Of a stretch of 64,000 nucleotides of DNA, positions 53,857-62,298 are shown piece by piece. The notes under the pieces are model-generated. The model saw only the letters and a program-made list of their open reading frames with translations, did not search any database and had not been told where the DNA came from. Location: positions 17,982 to 81,981 of the forward strand of contig NZ_JFHC01000037.1 of assembly GCF_000698595.1 (NCBI RefSeq), given 5' to 3'. The position numbers and the translations under genes were made by a program. Source of the stretch: Caballeronia glathei (lineage in GTDB: Bacteria > Pseudomonadota > Gammaproteobacteria > Burkholderiales > Burkholderiaceae). Numbering within the stretch: the stretch's first letter is position 1; each line of letters opens with the position of its first letter.

Positions 53857-54243
53857 ATGCCGCTCAGCAAGTCCGAAAGCAGAGTATTCGGGGAAAAATG
53901 CCTGCCGGTTCTTCTCAGGACCGTTGCAACCAGTTTCGGGTTCGAGTTTCGCGTTCATCCGCGTCTGATGAGCGTCTCCCCTTCTCCCGGGCTGCACATT
54001 ACGGGCGACCGTCGCGCGGACGCGAGCCTCGCCTATCCGCTGAACGTGTTCGTGTTCCTGCCCCCGCCCGGGATCCGCCAGTTCCTCGGCCATGTCGACC
54101 GGCCGATCGCCGTCGAGCGCGCGAGCGAGCTCATCGCCGGGGAGATCAGGAAGGTGATGGGGCAGGCCGGAATCGACCTGCCAACCCGGTCGCAGGCGAA
54201 GAGCGAAGTGCTCATGGTCCAGCTGGGCGACGTCGCGCTCTGA
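53857..54243 (+). CDS. Hypothetical protein, about 128 residues
   Basis: A 128-residue protein with a mixed alpha/beta pattern (VFGEKCLPVLLRTVATSFGFEFRVHP, LNVFVFLPPPGIRQFLGHV, RASELIAGEIRKVMGQAGIDLPTRSQAKSEV). No signal peptide, membrane helix or known motif was recognised. GGAG lies 7 bases before the ATG at 53857. The gene stands alone between two single-gene units. Confidence 0.6.
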   Translation: MPLSKSESRVFGEKCLPVLLRTVATSFGFEFRVHPRLMSVSPSPGLHITGDRRADASLAYPLNVFVFLPPPGIRQFLGHVDRPIAVERASELIAGEIRKVMGQAGIDLPTRSQAKSEVLMVQLGDVAL

Positions 54244-54432
54244 GCGTTCGTTCCGGTTCGCCGCAGCCAATCTGTAAGGCAATGGCGACGTTGCCGCTGG
54301 CTTTCAATCCTTCGCCTCGCCGCACACGCCGCAGCAGGCGTTCGCGGCCTTCGTGCGCGGTCTGAGCGAGCCACGGCGCAAACGCGTATGGTGACGCGTG
54401 ACTCCACAGCCGCCGACAGGCCCCGACCCTTC

Positions 54433-55296
54433 ATGAACGTCAGCTTTCGCTTTGCCGCATCTCTGCGTCATCCCCTCGCCTCCCTTCTCTTCGCCGCCGC
54501 GCTCGCGGGCTGCACCGCGCCGTTGCAACCCGCCTCGCCCTCCGCTTCCGATACCGCATCGCTCGACGCCGCGATCGCCGGCCCGCAGCGAGGCGACAAG
54601 GCCCGTGCGCGGGACGTGTACCGGCATCCCGAAGGGACGCTGCAATTCTTCGACATCGACGCCACCCAGACCGTGCTCGAAATCGCACCGGGCGGCGGCT
54701 GGTACACCGATATCCTCGCGCCCTACCTGCACGCGCACGGCCATCTCTACGAAGCGCAATACGCGAGTCCGCTGCCGGAGTTCAGCGCGGAAACGAAACT
54801 CATGGATGCCGCCTTTCAACGCAAGCTCGCTCAGGCCCCGGCGCTGTACGGCACCGTGGTCGTCGGCACATTGCGCGCGGGGCACTTCGAAGGCTTCGAC
54901 GCGAACGGGCGTTTCGATCGCGTGCTGACGTTCCGCAACATTCACAACTGGGTCAAGGACGGCCAGCTCGACGCGAACCTGCGCGCCTTCTACGCCGCGC
55001 TGAAGCCGGGCGGCGAGCTCGGCGTGGAGGAGCATCGCGCGAAACCGGGCACGTCGGTCCAGCAGATGATGGACACCGGCTACATGACCGAAGCCTTCGT
55101 GATCGAGCATGCGCAGGCAGCCGGCTTCGTGCTTGCGGGACGCAGCGAGATCAACGCGAATCCGCTCGACACCAAGGACTACCCCAACGGCGTATGGTCG
55201 CTGCCGCCCACTTACAAGGGCGGCGATGCCGGGCGCGCGCGTTATGCGGCGATCGGCGAGTCGGACCGCATGACGCTCAAGTTCGTTAAGCGCTGA
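54433..55296 (+). CDS. Exported lipoprotein with a class I methyltransferase fold
   Basis: A 287-residue protein. It opens with a lipoprotein-type signal (LRHPLASLLFAAALAGC, Cys27). The mature part has a Rossmann-like methyltransferase order: VLEIAPGGGWYTDILAPYL (SAM-binding motif I), RVLTFRNIHNWVKDGQLD and ALKPGGELGVEEHRAKPG. Similar exported proteins occur widely in proteobacteria and are annotated as methyltransferases, although SAM is not expected in the periplasm. It may have lost methyl transfer or use another ligand. An earlier ATG at 54388 is possible. Confidence 0.8.
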   Translation: MNVSFRFAASLRHPLASLLFAAALAGCTAPLQPASPSASDTASLDAAIAGPQRGDKARARDVYRHPEGTLQFFDIDATQTVLEIAPGGGWYTDILAPYLHAHGHLYEAQYASPLPEFSAETKLMDAAFQRKLAQAPALYGTVVVGTLRAGHFEGFDANGRFDRVLTFRNIHNWVKDGQLDANLRAFYAALKPGGELGVEEHRAKPGTSVQQMMDTGYMTEAFVIEHAQAAGFVLAGRSEINANPLDTKDYPNGVWSLPPTYKGGDAGRARYAAIGESDRMTLKFVKR

Positions 55297-55481
55297 TGGA
55301 AACCCGGCCGGGCGCATCCGCCACGGGGTAAACCCGCACGGCACGGGCACGGGTGCCACCGCTTCGGAAGGCCCCGGCCCGAAACGATCATTAACCTCCG
55401 GATAACGAACGCTTACCGAGTGTCATTGAATCGCTGTTCCTCGCTCCCTAGACTTGCCTCATGTCCAGAGCGAGAGCACAC

Positions 55482-57143
55482 ATGTCCACTCAAAGTCCGT
55501 CCCAAACCCGCTGGGCCACGCGCCGCGCGGAAAAGCATCGCCGGCTCGCACGCGTCGCATCGATCGCCGATGGCCCGGTGCTGCCGCAGGAGCGCATCGT
55601 CGATGTCCTGCAAAGCCTCATCGCGCCGGGCGATCGCGTGGTCGTCGAAGGGAACAACCAGAAGCAGGCCGACTTCCTGTCGCGCTCGCTCGCGAAGGTC
55701 GATCCGGCCGTCGTCAACAACCTGCATCTGATCATCCCGAGCGTGAGCCGCGCCGAACATCTGGATCTGTTCGAACGCGGCATCGCGAAGAAGCTCGACT
55801 TCGCCTTCGCCGGCGCGCAAAGCCTGCGCATCTCGCAGTTCTTGCAGGACGGCATCCTCGAAATCGGTGCGATCCACACCTACATCGAACTGTATGCACG
55901 CCTCTACGTCGATCTGACGCCCAATGTCGTGCTCGTCGCCGGCTACACGGCCGATCGGCAAGGCAACCTGTACACCGGCCCCAGCACGGAGGACACGCCC
56001 TCGCTCGTCGAAGCCGCGGCGTTTCGCGACGGCATCGTGATCGCGCAGGTCAACGAGATCGTCGACGATCCGAAGGACCTGCCGCGCGTCGATATCCCCG
56101 GTTCGTGGATCGATTTCGTGGTGCAGGCGGACAAGCCGTTCTTCATCGAGCCGCTCTTCACGCGCGACCCGCGCCTCATCAAGCCGATCCACGTGCTGAT
56201 GGCGATGATGGCGATTCGCGGCATCTACGAGCGGCATCAGGTGCAGTCGCTCAATCACGGCATCGGCTTCAACACGGCGGCGATCGAACTCATCCTGCCG
56301 ACCTACGGCGAGAAGCTCGGACTGAAGGGCAAGATCTGCCGGCACTGGACGCTCAACCCGCACCCGACGCTCATCCCCGCCATCGAAACCGGCTGGGTCG
56401 AGAGCGTGCACTGCTTCGGCGGCGAGCTGGGCATGGAAGCGTATGTCGCGCAACGGCCCGACATCTTCTTCACGGGCCGCGACGGCTCGATGCGCTCGAA
56501 CCGCGCGCTGTGCCAGCTCGCGGGCCAGTACGCGGTCGACATGTTCATCGGCTCGACGCTGCAGATGGACGGTGAAGGCAATTCGTCGACGGTGACGCAC
56601 GGCCGCCTGACCGGCTTCGGCGGCGCGCCGAACATGGGGCACGACCCGCATGGCCGCCGTCACGCGACGCCTGCATGGCTCGATCTGCTGCAAACCGACA
56701 GTCCGCTCGAGCGCGGGCGCAAGCTCGTCGTGCAGATGGTCGAGACGTTCCAGGCGGGCGCGCAGCCGACCATCGTCGAATCGCTCGATGCGGTGGACGT
56801 GGGCCGCGAATCGGGCATGCCGCTCGCGCCGGTAATGATCTACGGCGACGACGTCACGCACGTGCTGACCGAGGAAGGCATCGCGTATCTGTACAAGGCG
56901 CGTTCGCTCGAACACCGCAAGGAAATGATCGCAGCCGTCGCGGGCGTGACGCCGGTCGGCCTCACGAGCAGCGCGGACAAGCTCGCGGCACTGCGCCGCG
57001 ACGGCTTCGTCGCGCTGCCCGAAGACCTCGGCATCCATCGCAGCGAAGCCACACGCTCGCTTCTCGCGGCAAAGAGCATGGCGGATCTCGTCGACTGGTC
57101 GGACGGCCTGTACGAGCCGCCCGCCCGCTTCAGGAGCTGGTAA
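55482..57143 (+). CDS. mdcA: Malonate decarboxylase alpha subunit (acetyl-ACP:malonate transferase)
   Basis: A 553-residue MdcA. It moves the acyl carrier thiol between acetate and malonate in the biotin-independent malonate decarboxylase cycle. Visible features include VVVEGNNQKQADFLSRSLAK, VAGYTADRQGNLYTGPSTEDTP, HGIGFNTAAIELILPTYGEKLG, NPHPTLIPAIETGWVES and CFGGELGMEAYVAQRPDIFFTGRDGSMRSNR. The start at 55482 (MSTQSPSQTRW) fits relatives; an ATG at 55461 is an alternative. It is first of eight co-directional genes. Confidence 0.94.
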   Translation: MSTQSPSQTRWATRRAEKHRRLARVASIADGPVLPQERIVDVLQSLIAPGDRVVVEGNNQKQADFLSRSLAKVDPAVVNNLHLIIPSVSRAEHLDLFERGIAKKLDFAFAGAQSLRISQFLQDGILEIGAIHTYIELYARLYVDLTPNVVLVAGYTADRQGNLYTGPSTEDTPSLVEAAAFRDGIVIAQVNEIVDDPKDLPRVDIPGSWIDFVVQADKPFFIEPLFTRDPRLIKPIHVLMAMMAIRGIYERHQVQSLNHGIGFNTAAIELILPTYGEKLGLKGKICRHWTLNPHPTLIPAIETGWVESVHCFGGELGMEAYVAQRPDIFFTGRDGSMRSNRALCQLAGQYAVDMFIGSTLQMDGEGNSSTVTHGRLTGFGGAPNMGHDPHGRRHATPAWLDLLQTDSPLERGRKLVVQMVETFQAGAQPTIVESLDAVDVGRESGMPLAPVMIYGDDVTHVLTEEGIAYLYKARSLEHRKEMIAAVAGVTPVGLTSSADKLAALRRDGFVALPEDLGIHRSEATRSLLAAKSMADLVDWSDGLYEPPARFRSW

Positions 57144-58033
57144 TGCGCACCGATTTCGCAACCGTGCTGCGGCCGGCGCCGCATGCCGAGCCGGACCTCG
57201 CAGAGCGTCTCGCCGGGCATGTGGTGGCGTCGCTCATCGACGAAGTCACGCTCGCGCCGAAGCCCGGGCTCGTCGATATCCGCAGCCGCGGCGCGCACGA
57301 CGACCTCGACTGGGCCCTGATGTGCACCTCGGCGCTCGCGCTGCAGCCGACCTTCTCGGAACTCGCGCGCGCAGGCATCGAAACGCGGCCGATGCTCGCG
57401 CTTCGCGAACGCATCGGCGCGATCGGGCGGGATGGCGAAGCCCGCATGCTGCGCGCGACGGGTGGCGTGAACACACATCGCGGCGCGATCTGGGCGCTCG
57501 GCCTGCTCGTGACGGCGGCCGCGCGCGATCCGTCGGACCTGACGCCGCATGGCGTCGCATCGCGCGCCGGATCGATCGCGCAGCTGCCCGATCGCCACGC
57601 GCCCGTGAACACCGGGCACAAGGGCGAGCAGGCGTGCCTGAGCTACGGCGTGAGCGGCGCGCGAGGCGAGGCGCAGGCGGGTTTTCCGCATGTGGTCGGG
57701 GTGGCCTTGCCGGAACTCTCGCGCTCACGCGAGCGCGGCGACAGCGAGACCGCCGCGCGCCTCAACGCGCTGCTTGCGATCGTCGCGCGCCTCGACGACA
57801 CCTGCGTGCTCGCGCGCGGCGGCCGAAGCGCGCTCGACGAGACGCAACGCGCGGCAGAACGGGTGCTGGAACAAGGCGGCGCGGCATCGCTCGCGGGCCG
57901 CCGCCACCTGAAGGCGCTCGACAGGCGGCTTGTCGAGCTGCACGTGTCACCCGGCGGCGCAGCGGACCTGCTCGCCGCCGCCCTCTTTCTCGACAGGCTT
58001 CGCGACGAAGCCCGTCACCTGACGCAGGCATAG
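57143..58033 (+). CDS. mdcB: Triphosphoribosyl-dephospho-CoA synthase
   Basis: A 296-residue CitG/MdcB-family enzyme that makes the precursor of the acyl-carrier prosthetic group from dephospho-CoA and ATP. Motifs: DEVTLAPKPGLVDIRSRGAHDDLDW, GGVNTHRGAIWALGLL, NTGHKGEQACLSYGVSGARGEA and CVLARGG. Its ATG overlaps the last base of the mdcA stop (TAATG), with AGGAG 6 bases upstream. The transferase that would use its product (MdcG) is not encoded in the operon. Confidence 0.93.
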   Translation: MRTDFATVLRPAPHAEPDLAERLAGHVVASLIDEVTLAPKPGLVDIRSRGAHDDLDWALMCTSALALQPTFSELARAGIETRPMLALRERIGAIGRDGEARMLRATGGVNTHRGAIWALGLLVTAAARDPSDLTPHGVASRAGSIAQLPDRHAPVNTGHKGEQACLSYGVSGARGEAQAGFPHVVGVALPELSRSRERGDSETAARLNALLAIVARLDDTCVLARGGRSALDETQRAAERVLEQGGAASLAGRRHLKALDRRLVELHVSPGGAADLLAAALFLDRLRDEARHLTQA

Positions 58034-58041
58034 GAACGCAC

Positions 58042-58350
58042 ATGGAAAACATCGTCCTTGAATTCCCGGCGGGCGAGCCCGCGAGCGGCCGCGCGATTGC
58101 AGGCGTGGTCGCCTCGGGAGACCTCGAAGTGCTGCTCGAATCGAATACGGCGCACCGCACGGTCGTGAACATCACCACTTCGGTGCATGGCATGGGCCGC
58201 GTCTGGGAAGCCGTGCTCGCGCGCATCTTCAGCGACGGCGCGCTGCCCGCGGCGAAGCTCGAAATCAACGATTCGGGAGCGACACCGGGCGTCGTGCGCA
58301 TGCGCGTCGGGCAGGTGTTCGAACAACTGACTCAAACCGGCGGAGCGTGA
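58042..58350 (+). CDS. mdcC: Malonate decarboxylase acyl carrier (delta) subunit
   Basis: A 102-residue MdcC. The prosthetic-group Ser is expected at Ser25 (AGVVASGDLEVLL), by correspondence with Klebsiella MdcC; NITTSVHGMGRVWEAVLARI and the NDSGATPGVVRMRVGQVFEQ tail are also family-typical. It carries the malonyl and acetyl groups through the cycle. It starts 8 bases after mdcB. Confidence 0.93.
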   Translation: MENIVLEFPAGEPASGRAIAGVVASGDLEVLLESNTAHRTVVNITTSVHGMGRVWEAVLARIFSDGALPAAKLEINDSGATPGVVRMRVGQVFEQLTQTGGA

Positions 58351-58355
58351 AGACC

Positions 58356-59207
58356 ATGGATACACAGGAGTTGCTCGAACGCGAAAGCTTCATCGAGCTC
58401 GATGCGCGCAGCCGCGCGAAAAAACTGCTCGACGCAGGCACGTTCCGCGAACTGCTCGATCCGTTCGAGCGCGTGAGTTCACCGTGGCTCGCACGCCAGG
58501 GCATCGTGACGCAGGCCGACGACGGCACCGTGGTCGCGAAGGGCGAGATCGACGGGCAGCCCGCCGTCGTGCTCGGCATCGACGGCGGCTTTCAGGGCGG
58601 CAGCATGGGCGAGGTATCCGCGGCGAAGATCGCGGGCAGCCTCGAACTCGCCGCCGAAGACAACCGCAACGGCATCCCGACGCGCGCCGTGATTCTCTTC
58701 GAGACGGGCGGCGTGCGATTGCAGGAAGCGAACCTCGGGCTCGCGGCGATCGCGGAGATTCACGCGGCCATCGTCGATCTGCGGCGCTACCAGCCGGTGA
58801 TCGGCATCACGGCGGGGCCGATCGGCTGCTACGGCGGCATGTCGATCGCGGCCGCGCTGTGCACCTACCTGATCGCGACCCGCGAAGCGCGCCTCGGCCT
58901 GAATGGCCCGGCCGTCATCGAACAGGAAGCGGGCATCGCGGAGTTCGATTCACGCGACCGCCCGATGATCTGGAGCTTCACGGGCGGTGAGCAGCGCTAC
59001 CGCACCGGGCTGGTCGACGCGTATGCCGGCGACGACACCGGTGCGATCCGCGCCGCCATGATCGAGCGGTTTCGCGCGGGGCGTCCCGATGCGTGCCGCA
59101 GCGAACGCGTCGAGGAATTCCTGCAGCGCCTCTCGGAAGTCGATGCGCACGCACAGCCGACGCCCCAGCAGGTCGCCGCCATCTACGCAAAGGAGTTTCT
59201 GTCATGA
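58356..59207 (+). CDS. mdcD: Malonate decarboxylase beta subunit
   Basis: A 283-residue carboxyltransferase-fold subunit which, with MdcE, decarboxylates malonyl-S-ACP. Features: ESFIELDARSRAKKLLDAGTFREL, VVLGIDGGFQGGSMGEVSAAKIAGSLELA, ILFETGGVRLQEANLGLAAIAEIHA and GPIGCYGGMSIAAALCTYLIATREARLGLNGPAVIEQEAGI. A GTG at 58347 overlapping the mdcC stop is an alternative start; the ATG at 58356 was preferred. It is followed by mdcE with a 4-base overlap. Confidence 0.94.
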   Translation: MDTQELLERESFIELDARSRAKKLLDAGTFRELLDPFERVSSPWLARQGIVTQADDGTVVAKGEIDGQPAVVLGIDGGFQGGSMGEVSAAKIAGSLELAAEDNRNGIPTRAVILFETGGVRLQEANLGLAAIAEIHAAIVDLRRYQPVIGITAGPIGCYGGMSIAAALCTYLIATREARLGLNGPAVIEQEAGIAEFDSRDRPMIWSFTGGEQRYRTGLVDAYAGDDTGAIRAAMIERFRAGRPDACRSERVEEFLQRLSEVDAHAQPTPQQVAAIYAKEFLS

Positions 59208-60019
59208 GCACAAAAGAGCTTTCGAAGCGCGGCGCCGTGTGGCTGGATGCGCTCACCAGCAGCGCGCCGCTGCAGCCGGGCTTCCCGCCTTCGGTGCGGG
59301 TCGTCGATGCGCGGCTCGGCGAGCACGACGCGCGCTTCATCGCCGTGGTGCCGGACCCGGACAACCCCTTTGTCCGCGCGCGCAGCGGCGAGGTCGGGCT
59401 GATCGAGGGATGGGAGATCGCGCGGGCGGTGCGCATGGTCATCGACGCCGATGAAGACCGCGCCGTGAAGCGCCCGATCGTCGCGATCGTCGATGTCGCG
59501 AGCCAGGCTTATGGACGGCGCGAGGAAGCGTACGGCATTCATCAGGCGCTCGCGGGCGCAGCCGATGCCTATGCGAGCGCGCGCCTCGCGGGCCATCCGG
59601 TGATCGCGCTGATCGTCGGGCGCGCGATGTCGGGTGCGTTCCTCGCGCACGGCTACCAGGCCAATCGCCTGATCGCGCTGGCGGACCCGCAGGTCATGAT
59701 CCACGCGATGGGCAAGGAATCGGCCGCGCGCGTGACGCTGCGCACCGTGGCCGATCTCGAAGCCTTCACGGCCCGCGTGCCGCCGATGGCCTACGACATC
59801 GACAACTATGCGTCGCTCGGGCTGCTGTGGAAGCTCCTGCACGTGAGCAACGCCGACGCGCCAACAGGCGCCGATCAGTCCACGGTCGAGCGCACGCTGC
59901 AAGCCGCGCTCGACGACATCCTCGCCGATCCGTCACGCGGGCTCGCGAGCCGCCTGGGCAGTCCGCACCGCGCGGCCTCCGTCAAGGTGCGCAGCAAGCT
60001 GCGCGAAGAATGGAGGTGA
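59204..60019 (+). CDS. mdcE: Malonate decarboxylase gamma subunit
   Basis: A 271-residue partner of MdcD in the decarboxylase core. Features: VRVVDARLGEHDARFIAVVPDPDNPFVRARSGEVGLIEGWEIARAV, PIVAIVDVASQAYGRREEAYGIHQALAGAADAYASARLAGHPVIALIVGRAMSGAFLAHGYQANRL. Its ATG overlaps the mdcD stop (ATGA). In most operons mdcG follows directly; here the transporter genes follow after 92 bases. Confidence 0.93.
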   Translation: MSTKELSKRGAVWLDALTSSAPLQPGFPPSVRVVDARLGEHDARFIAVVPDPDNPFVRARSGEVGLIEGWEIARAVRMVIDADEDRAVKRPIVAIVDVASQAYGRREEAYGIHQALAGAADAYASARLAGHPVIALIVGRAMSGAFLAHGYQANRLIALADPQVMIHAMGKESAARVTLRTVADLEAFTARVPPMAYDIDNYASLGLLWKLLHVSNADAPTGADQSTVERTLQAALDDILADPSRGLASRLGSPHRAASVKVRSKLREEWR

Positions 60020-60111
60020 AGACACATCACGACACGCCCTGACGCGCCGCCGCGAGCGGCGTGAACAACCCGGCTCACCAGAAGCCAGTCAAGCTGTACA
60101 GGAGACAAGAC

Positions 60112-60507
60112 ATGATCATCTACGGAACTGCGCTGCTCGCGTTCTGCCATCTGGCGGGACTCTTTCTCGGCGACCTGCTCGGGGTCGCAATCGGCGTGAA
60201 GACGAATGTCGGCGGGGTGGGCATCGCCATGCTGCTGCTGATATTCCTGCGGCTCTATCTGCACAAGAAGGGCCTGCTGCCGCAAGAAACCGAAGCGGGT
60301 GTGGGCTTCTGGGGCGCGATGTACATCCCCGTCGTGGTGGCGATGGCCGCCAACCAGAACGTCGTCGCGGCACTCAAGGGCGGCCCGGTCGCGCTCCTGT
60401 CCGCCGCCGGCGCCGCCGTGGCGTGCGCCGGCTGCATCGCCGTGCTTTCCCGCACCGGCCGCGACAGCACGTCGCTCGCAGGCGCCCCGCACCTCGAAGA
60501 GATCTGA
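60112..60507 (+). CDS. madL: Malonate transporter subunit MadL
   Basis: A 131-residue membrane protein with about four helices (IIYGTALLAFCHLAGLFLGDLLGVAIGV, GVGIAMLLLIFLRLYL, GFWGAMYIPVVVAMAANQNVVAAL). MadL works with MadM as a sodium-coupled malonate carrier. AGGAG lies 7 bases upstream of the ATG at 60112; an earlier GTG at 60061 would add a polar stretch. Confidence 0.92.
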   Translation: MIIYGTALLAFCHLAGLFLGDLLGVAIGVKTNVGGVGIAMLLLIFLRLYLHKKGLLPQETEAGVGFWGAMYIPVVVAMAANQNVVAALKGGPVALLSAAGAAVACAGCIAVLSRTGRDSTSLAGAPHLEEI

Positions 60508-60521
60508 ACCAGGAGACGGTC

Positions 60522-61289
60522 ATGTTGCAAATGCTCGATAAAGTGCTGGTCCATAACGGCCTCGTGACGGCGTTCGCGCTCGTCGGCCTCATCATGTGGG
60601 TGTCCTCGGTGATCTCGCGCAAGCTCACGCTCGGCCGCGTGCACGGCTCGGCGATCGCCATCGTGATCGGCCTCGTGCTGGCGTACTTCGGCGGGGCGTT
60701 CACCGGCGGGCAAAAGGGTGTCGCCGACCTGCCGCTCTTCACCGGCATCGGCCTGATGGGCGGGGCGATGCTGCGCGACTTCGCCATCGTCGCGACGGCG
60801 TTCGAAGTGCAGGCCACCGAGGCGCGCAAGGCCGGGCTGATCGGCGTGGTGTCGCTGCTGCTCGGTACGGTGCTGCCGTTCGTCGTCGGCGCGAGCATCG
60901 CGCATGCGTTCGGCTACACCGACGCGGTCAGCATGACGACGATCGGCGCGGGCGCCGTCACGTATATCGTCGGGCCGGTCACGGGTGCGGCGATCGGGGC
61001 GAGCTCGGACGTGATCGCGCTCAGCATCGCGACGGGGCTCATCAAGGCGATCATCGTGATGATCGGCACGCCGCTCGCCGCGGGCTTCATGGGCCTGAAG
61101 ACGCCCCGCTCCGCGATGATCTTCGGCGGCCTGGCGGGCACCGTGAGCGGCGTGAGCGCGGGACTCGCCGCCACTGACCGGCGCCTCGTGCCCTACGGCG
61201 CACTGATCGCGACGTTCCATACGGGCGTCGGCTGCCTGCTCGGACCGTCGCTGCTGTTCTTCGCGACCCGGGCGCTGGTGAACGCATGA
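60522..61289 (+). CDS. madM: Malonate transporter subunit MadM
   Basis: A 255-residue integral membrane protein with 6-8 helices (LVTAFALVGLIMWVSSVISRKLTLGRVHGSAIAIVIGLVLAYFGG, GIGLMGGAMLRDFAIVATAFEVQ, GAGAVTYIVGPVTGAAIGASSDVIALSIATGL). It is the larger half of the MadLM malonate carrier. It begins 14 bases after madL, with AGGAG at 6 bases. Confidence 0.93.
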   Translation: MLQMLDKVLVHNGLVTAFALVGLIMWVSSVISRKLTLGRVHGSAIAIVIGLVLAYFGGAFTGGQKGVADLPLFTGIGLMGGAMLRDFAIVATAFEVQATEARKAGLIGVVSLLLGTVLPFVVGASIAHAFGYTDAVSMTTIGAGAVTYIVGPVTGAAIGASSDVIALSIATGLIKAIIVMIGTPLAAGFMGLKTPRSAMIFGGLAGTVSGVSAGLAATDRRLVPYGALIATFHTGVGCLLGPSLLFFATRALVNA

Positions 61290-61359
61290 GCCTGACGATG
61301 AAGGCCCGCATGCAACCCTTCCCCGACTTGCAGCGCGGCACGCAGGCCGCCCGCGCATC

Positions 61360-62292
61360 ATGAGCGTGCTCTTCACCTTCCCCGGCCAGGGCGCGCAGCG
61401 CAAGGGGATGCTGCACGGGCTGCCCGATCATGCCGAGGCCGCCCGCGCGCTGGAAGAGGCGAGCGACGCCCTCGGCCGCGATGTGCTGACGCTCGACGAC
61501 GCGCAGTCCCTGCGCTCCACCGTCGCGGTGCAGCTCTGTCTCCTGATCGCGGGCGTCGCGCAGGCCCGGGTGCTGCGTGCGCACGGCTGCGAGCCGGACC
61601 TCGTCACGGGACTGTCGATCGGCGCGTACCCGGCTGCGGTGACGGCGGGCGCGCTCGCCTACGCCGATGCCGTGAAGCTCGTCGAATTGCGCGGCCGGCT
61701 GATGGAACGCGCCTACCCGCGCGGCTATGGCATGACGGCGATCGTCGGACTGACGCAGCGTGCGCTCGAACGGTTGATGAGCACGGTGAACAGCGCCGCC
61801 ACGCCCGTCTTTCTGGCGAACCTGAATGCGCCGACGCAAATGGTGATCGCGGGCAGCGAGGCGGCCATGCAGCAGGTGTCTGCGCTTGCGCTCGAACACG
61901 GCGCGCAGCGCTGCGAGCGGCTCGACGTAGCCGTGCCTTCGCACTGCGCCTTGCTCGATGCGCCCGCGGCCGAGCTGCGCGATGCGTTCTCGCGCATCGC
62001 CGTGCGCGCGCCGCGCATCGCGTACCTGAGCAGCAGCAGCGCGCGCCCGCTCTTCGACGGCGCGGGCATCGCAGCCGACCTCGCGGGCAACATGGCGCAG
62101 CAGGTCCGCTGGCATGACACCGTGCGGCTCGCATGGGAACGGGGCGCGCGGCTCGCGATCGAGATGCCGCCCGCCGCCGTGCTCACCGGGCTCACGAGCG
62201 CGATCTTCAGCGAAGGCATCGCGGTGAGTTGCAACGGCACCGCGTTGCCGGACCTTTGCGCGCTTGCCGAGCGCGAGCGCGCAGCGCAGTGA
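61360..62292 (+). CDS. mdcH: Malonyl-CoA:ACP transacylase of malonate decarboxylase
   Basis: A 310-residue FabD-like transacylase: LFTFPGQGAQRKGML, the active-site GLSIGAYPAAVTAGALAYAD (Ser86, in GLSIG rather than GHSxG) and IVGLTQRALERL. It charges the acetyl/malonyl ACP to start the decarboxylase cycle. It ends 6 bases before the convergent mdcR stop, leaving no room for a separate terminator. Confidence 0.92.
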   Translation: MSVLFTFPGQGAQRKGMLHGLPDHAEAARALEEASDALGRDVLTLDDAQSLRSTVAVQLCLLIAGVAQARVLRAHGCEPDLVTGLSIGAYPAAVTAGALAYADAVKLVELRGRLMERAYPRGYGMTAIVGLTQRALERLMSTVNSAATPVFLANLNAPTQMVIAGSEAAMQQVSALALEHGAQRCERLDVAVPSHCALLDAPAAELRDAFSRIAVRAPRIAYLSSSSARPLFDGAGIAADLAGNMAQQVRWHDTVRLAWERGARLAIEMPPAAVLTGLTSAIFSEGIAVSCNGTALPDLCALAERERAAQ

Positions 62293-62298
62293 GCGCGC

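Noticed and set aside
55413..57161. A 582-codon frame on the minus strand
   Set aside because: It is antisense to mdcA with Arg/Asp-rich composition; it is a shadow of the real gene.
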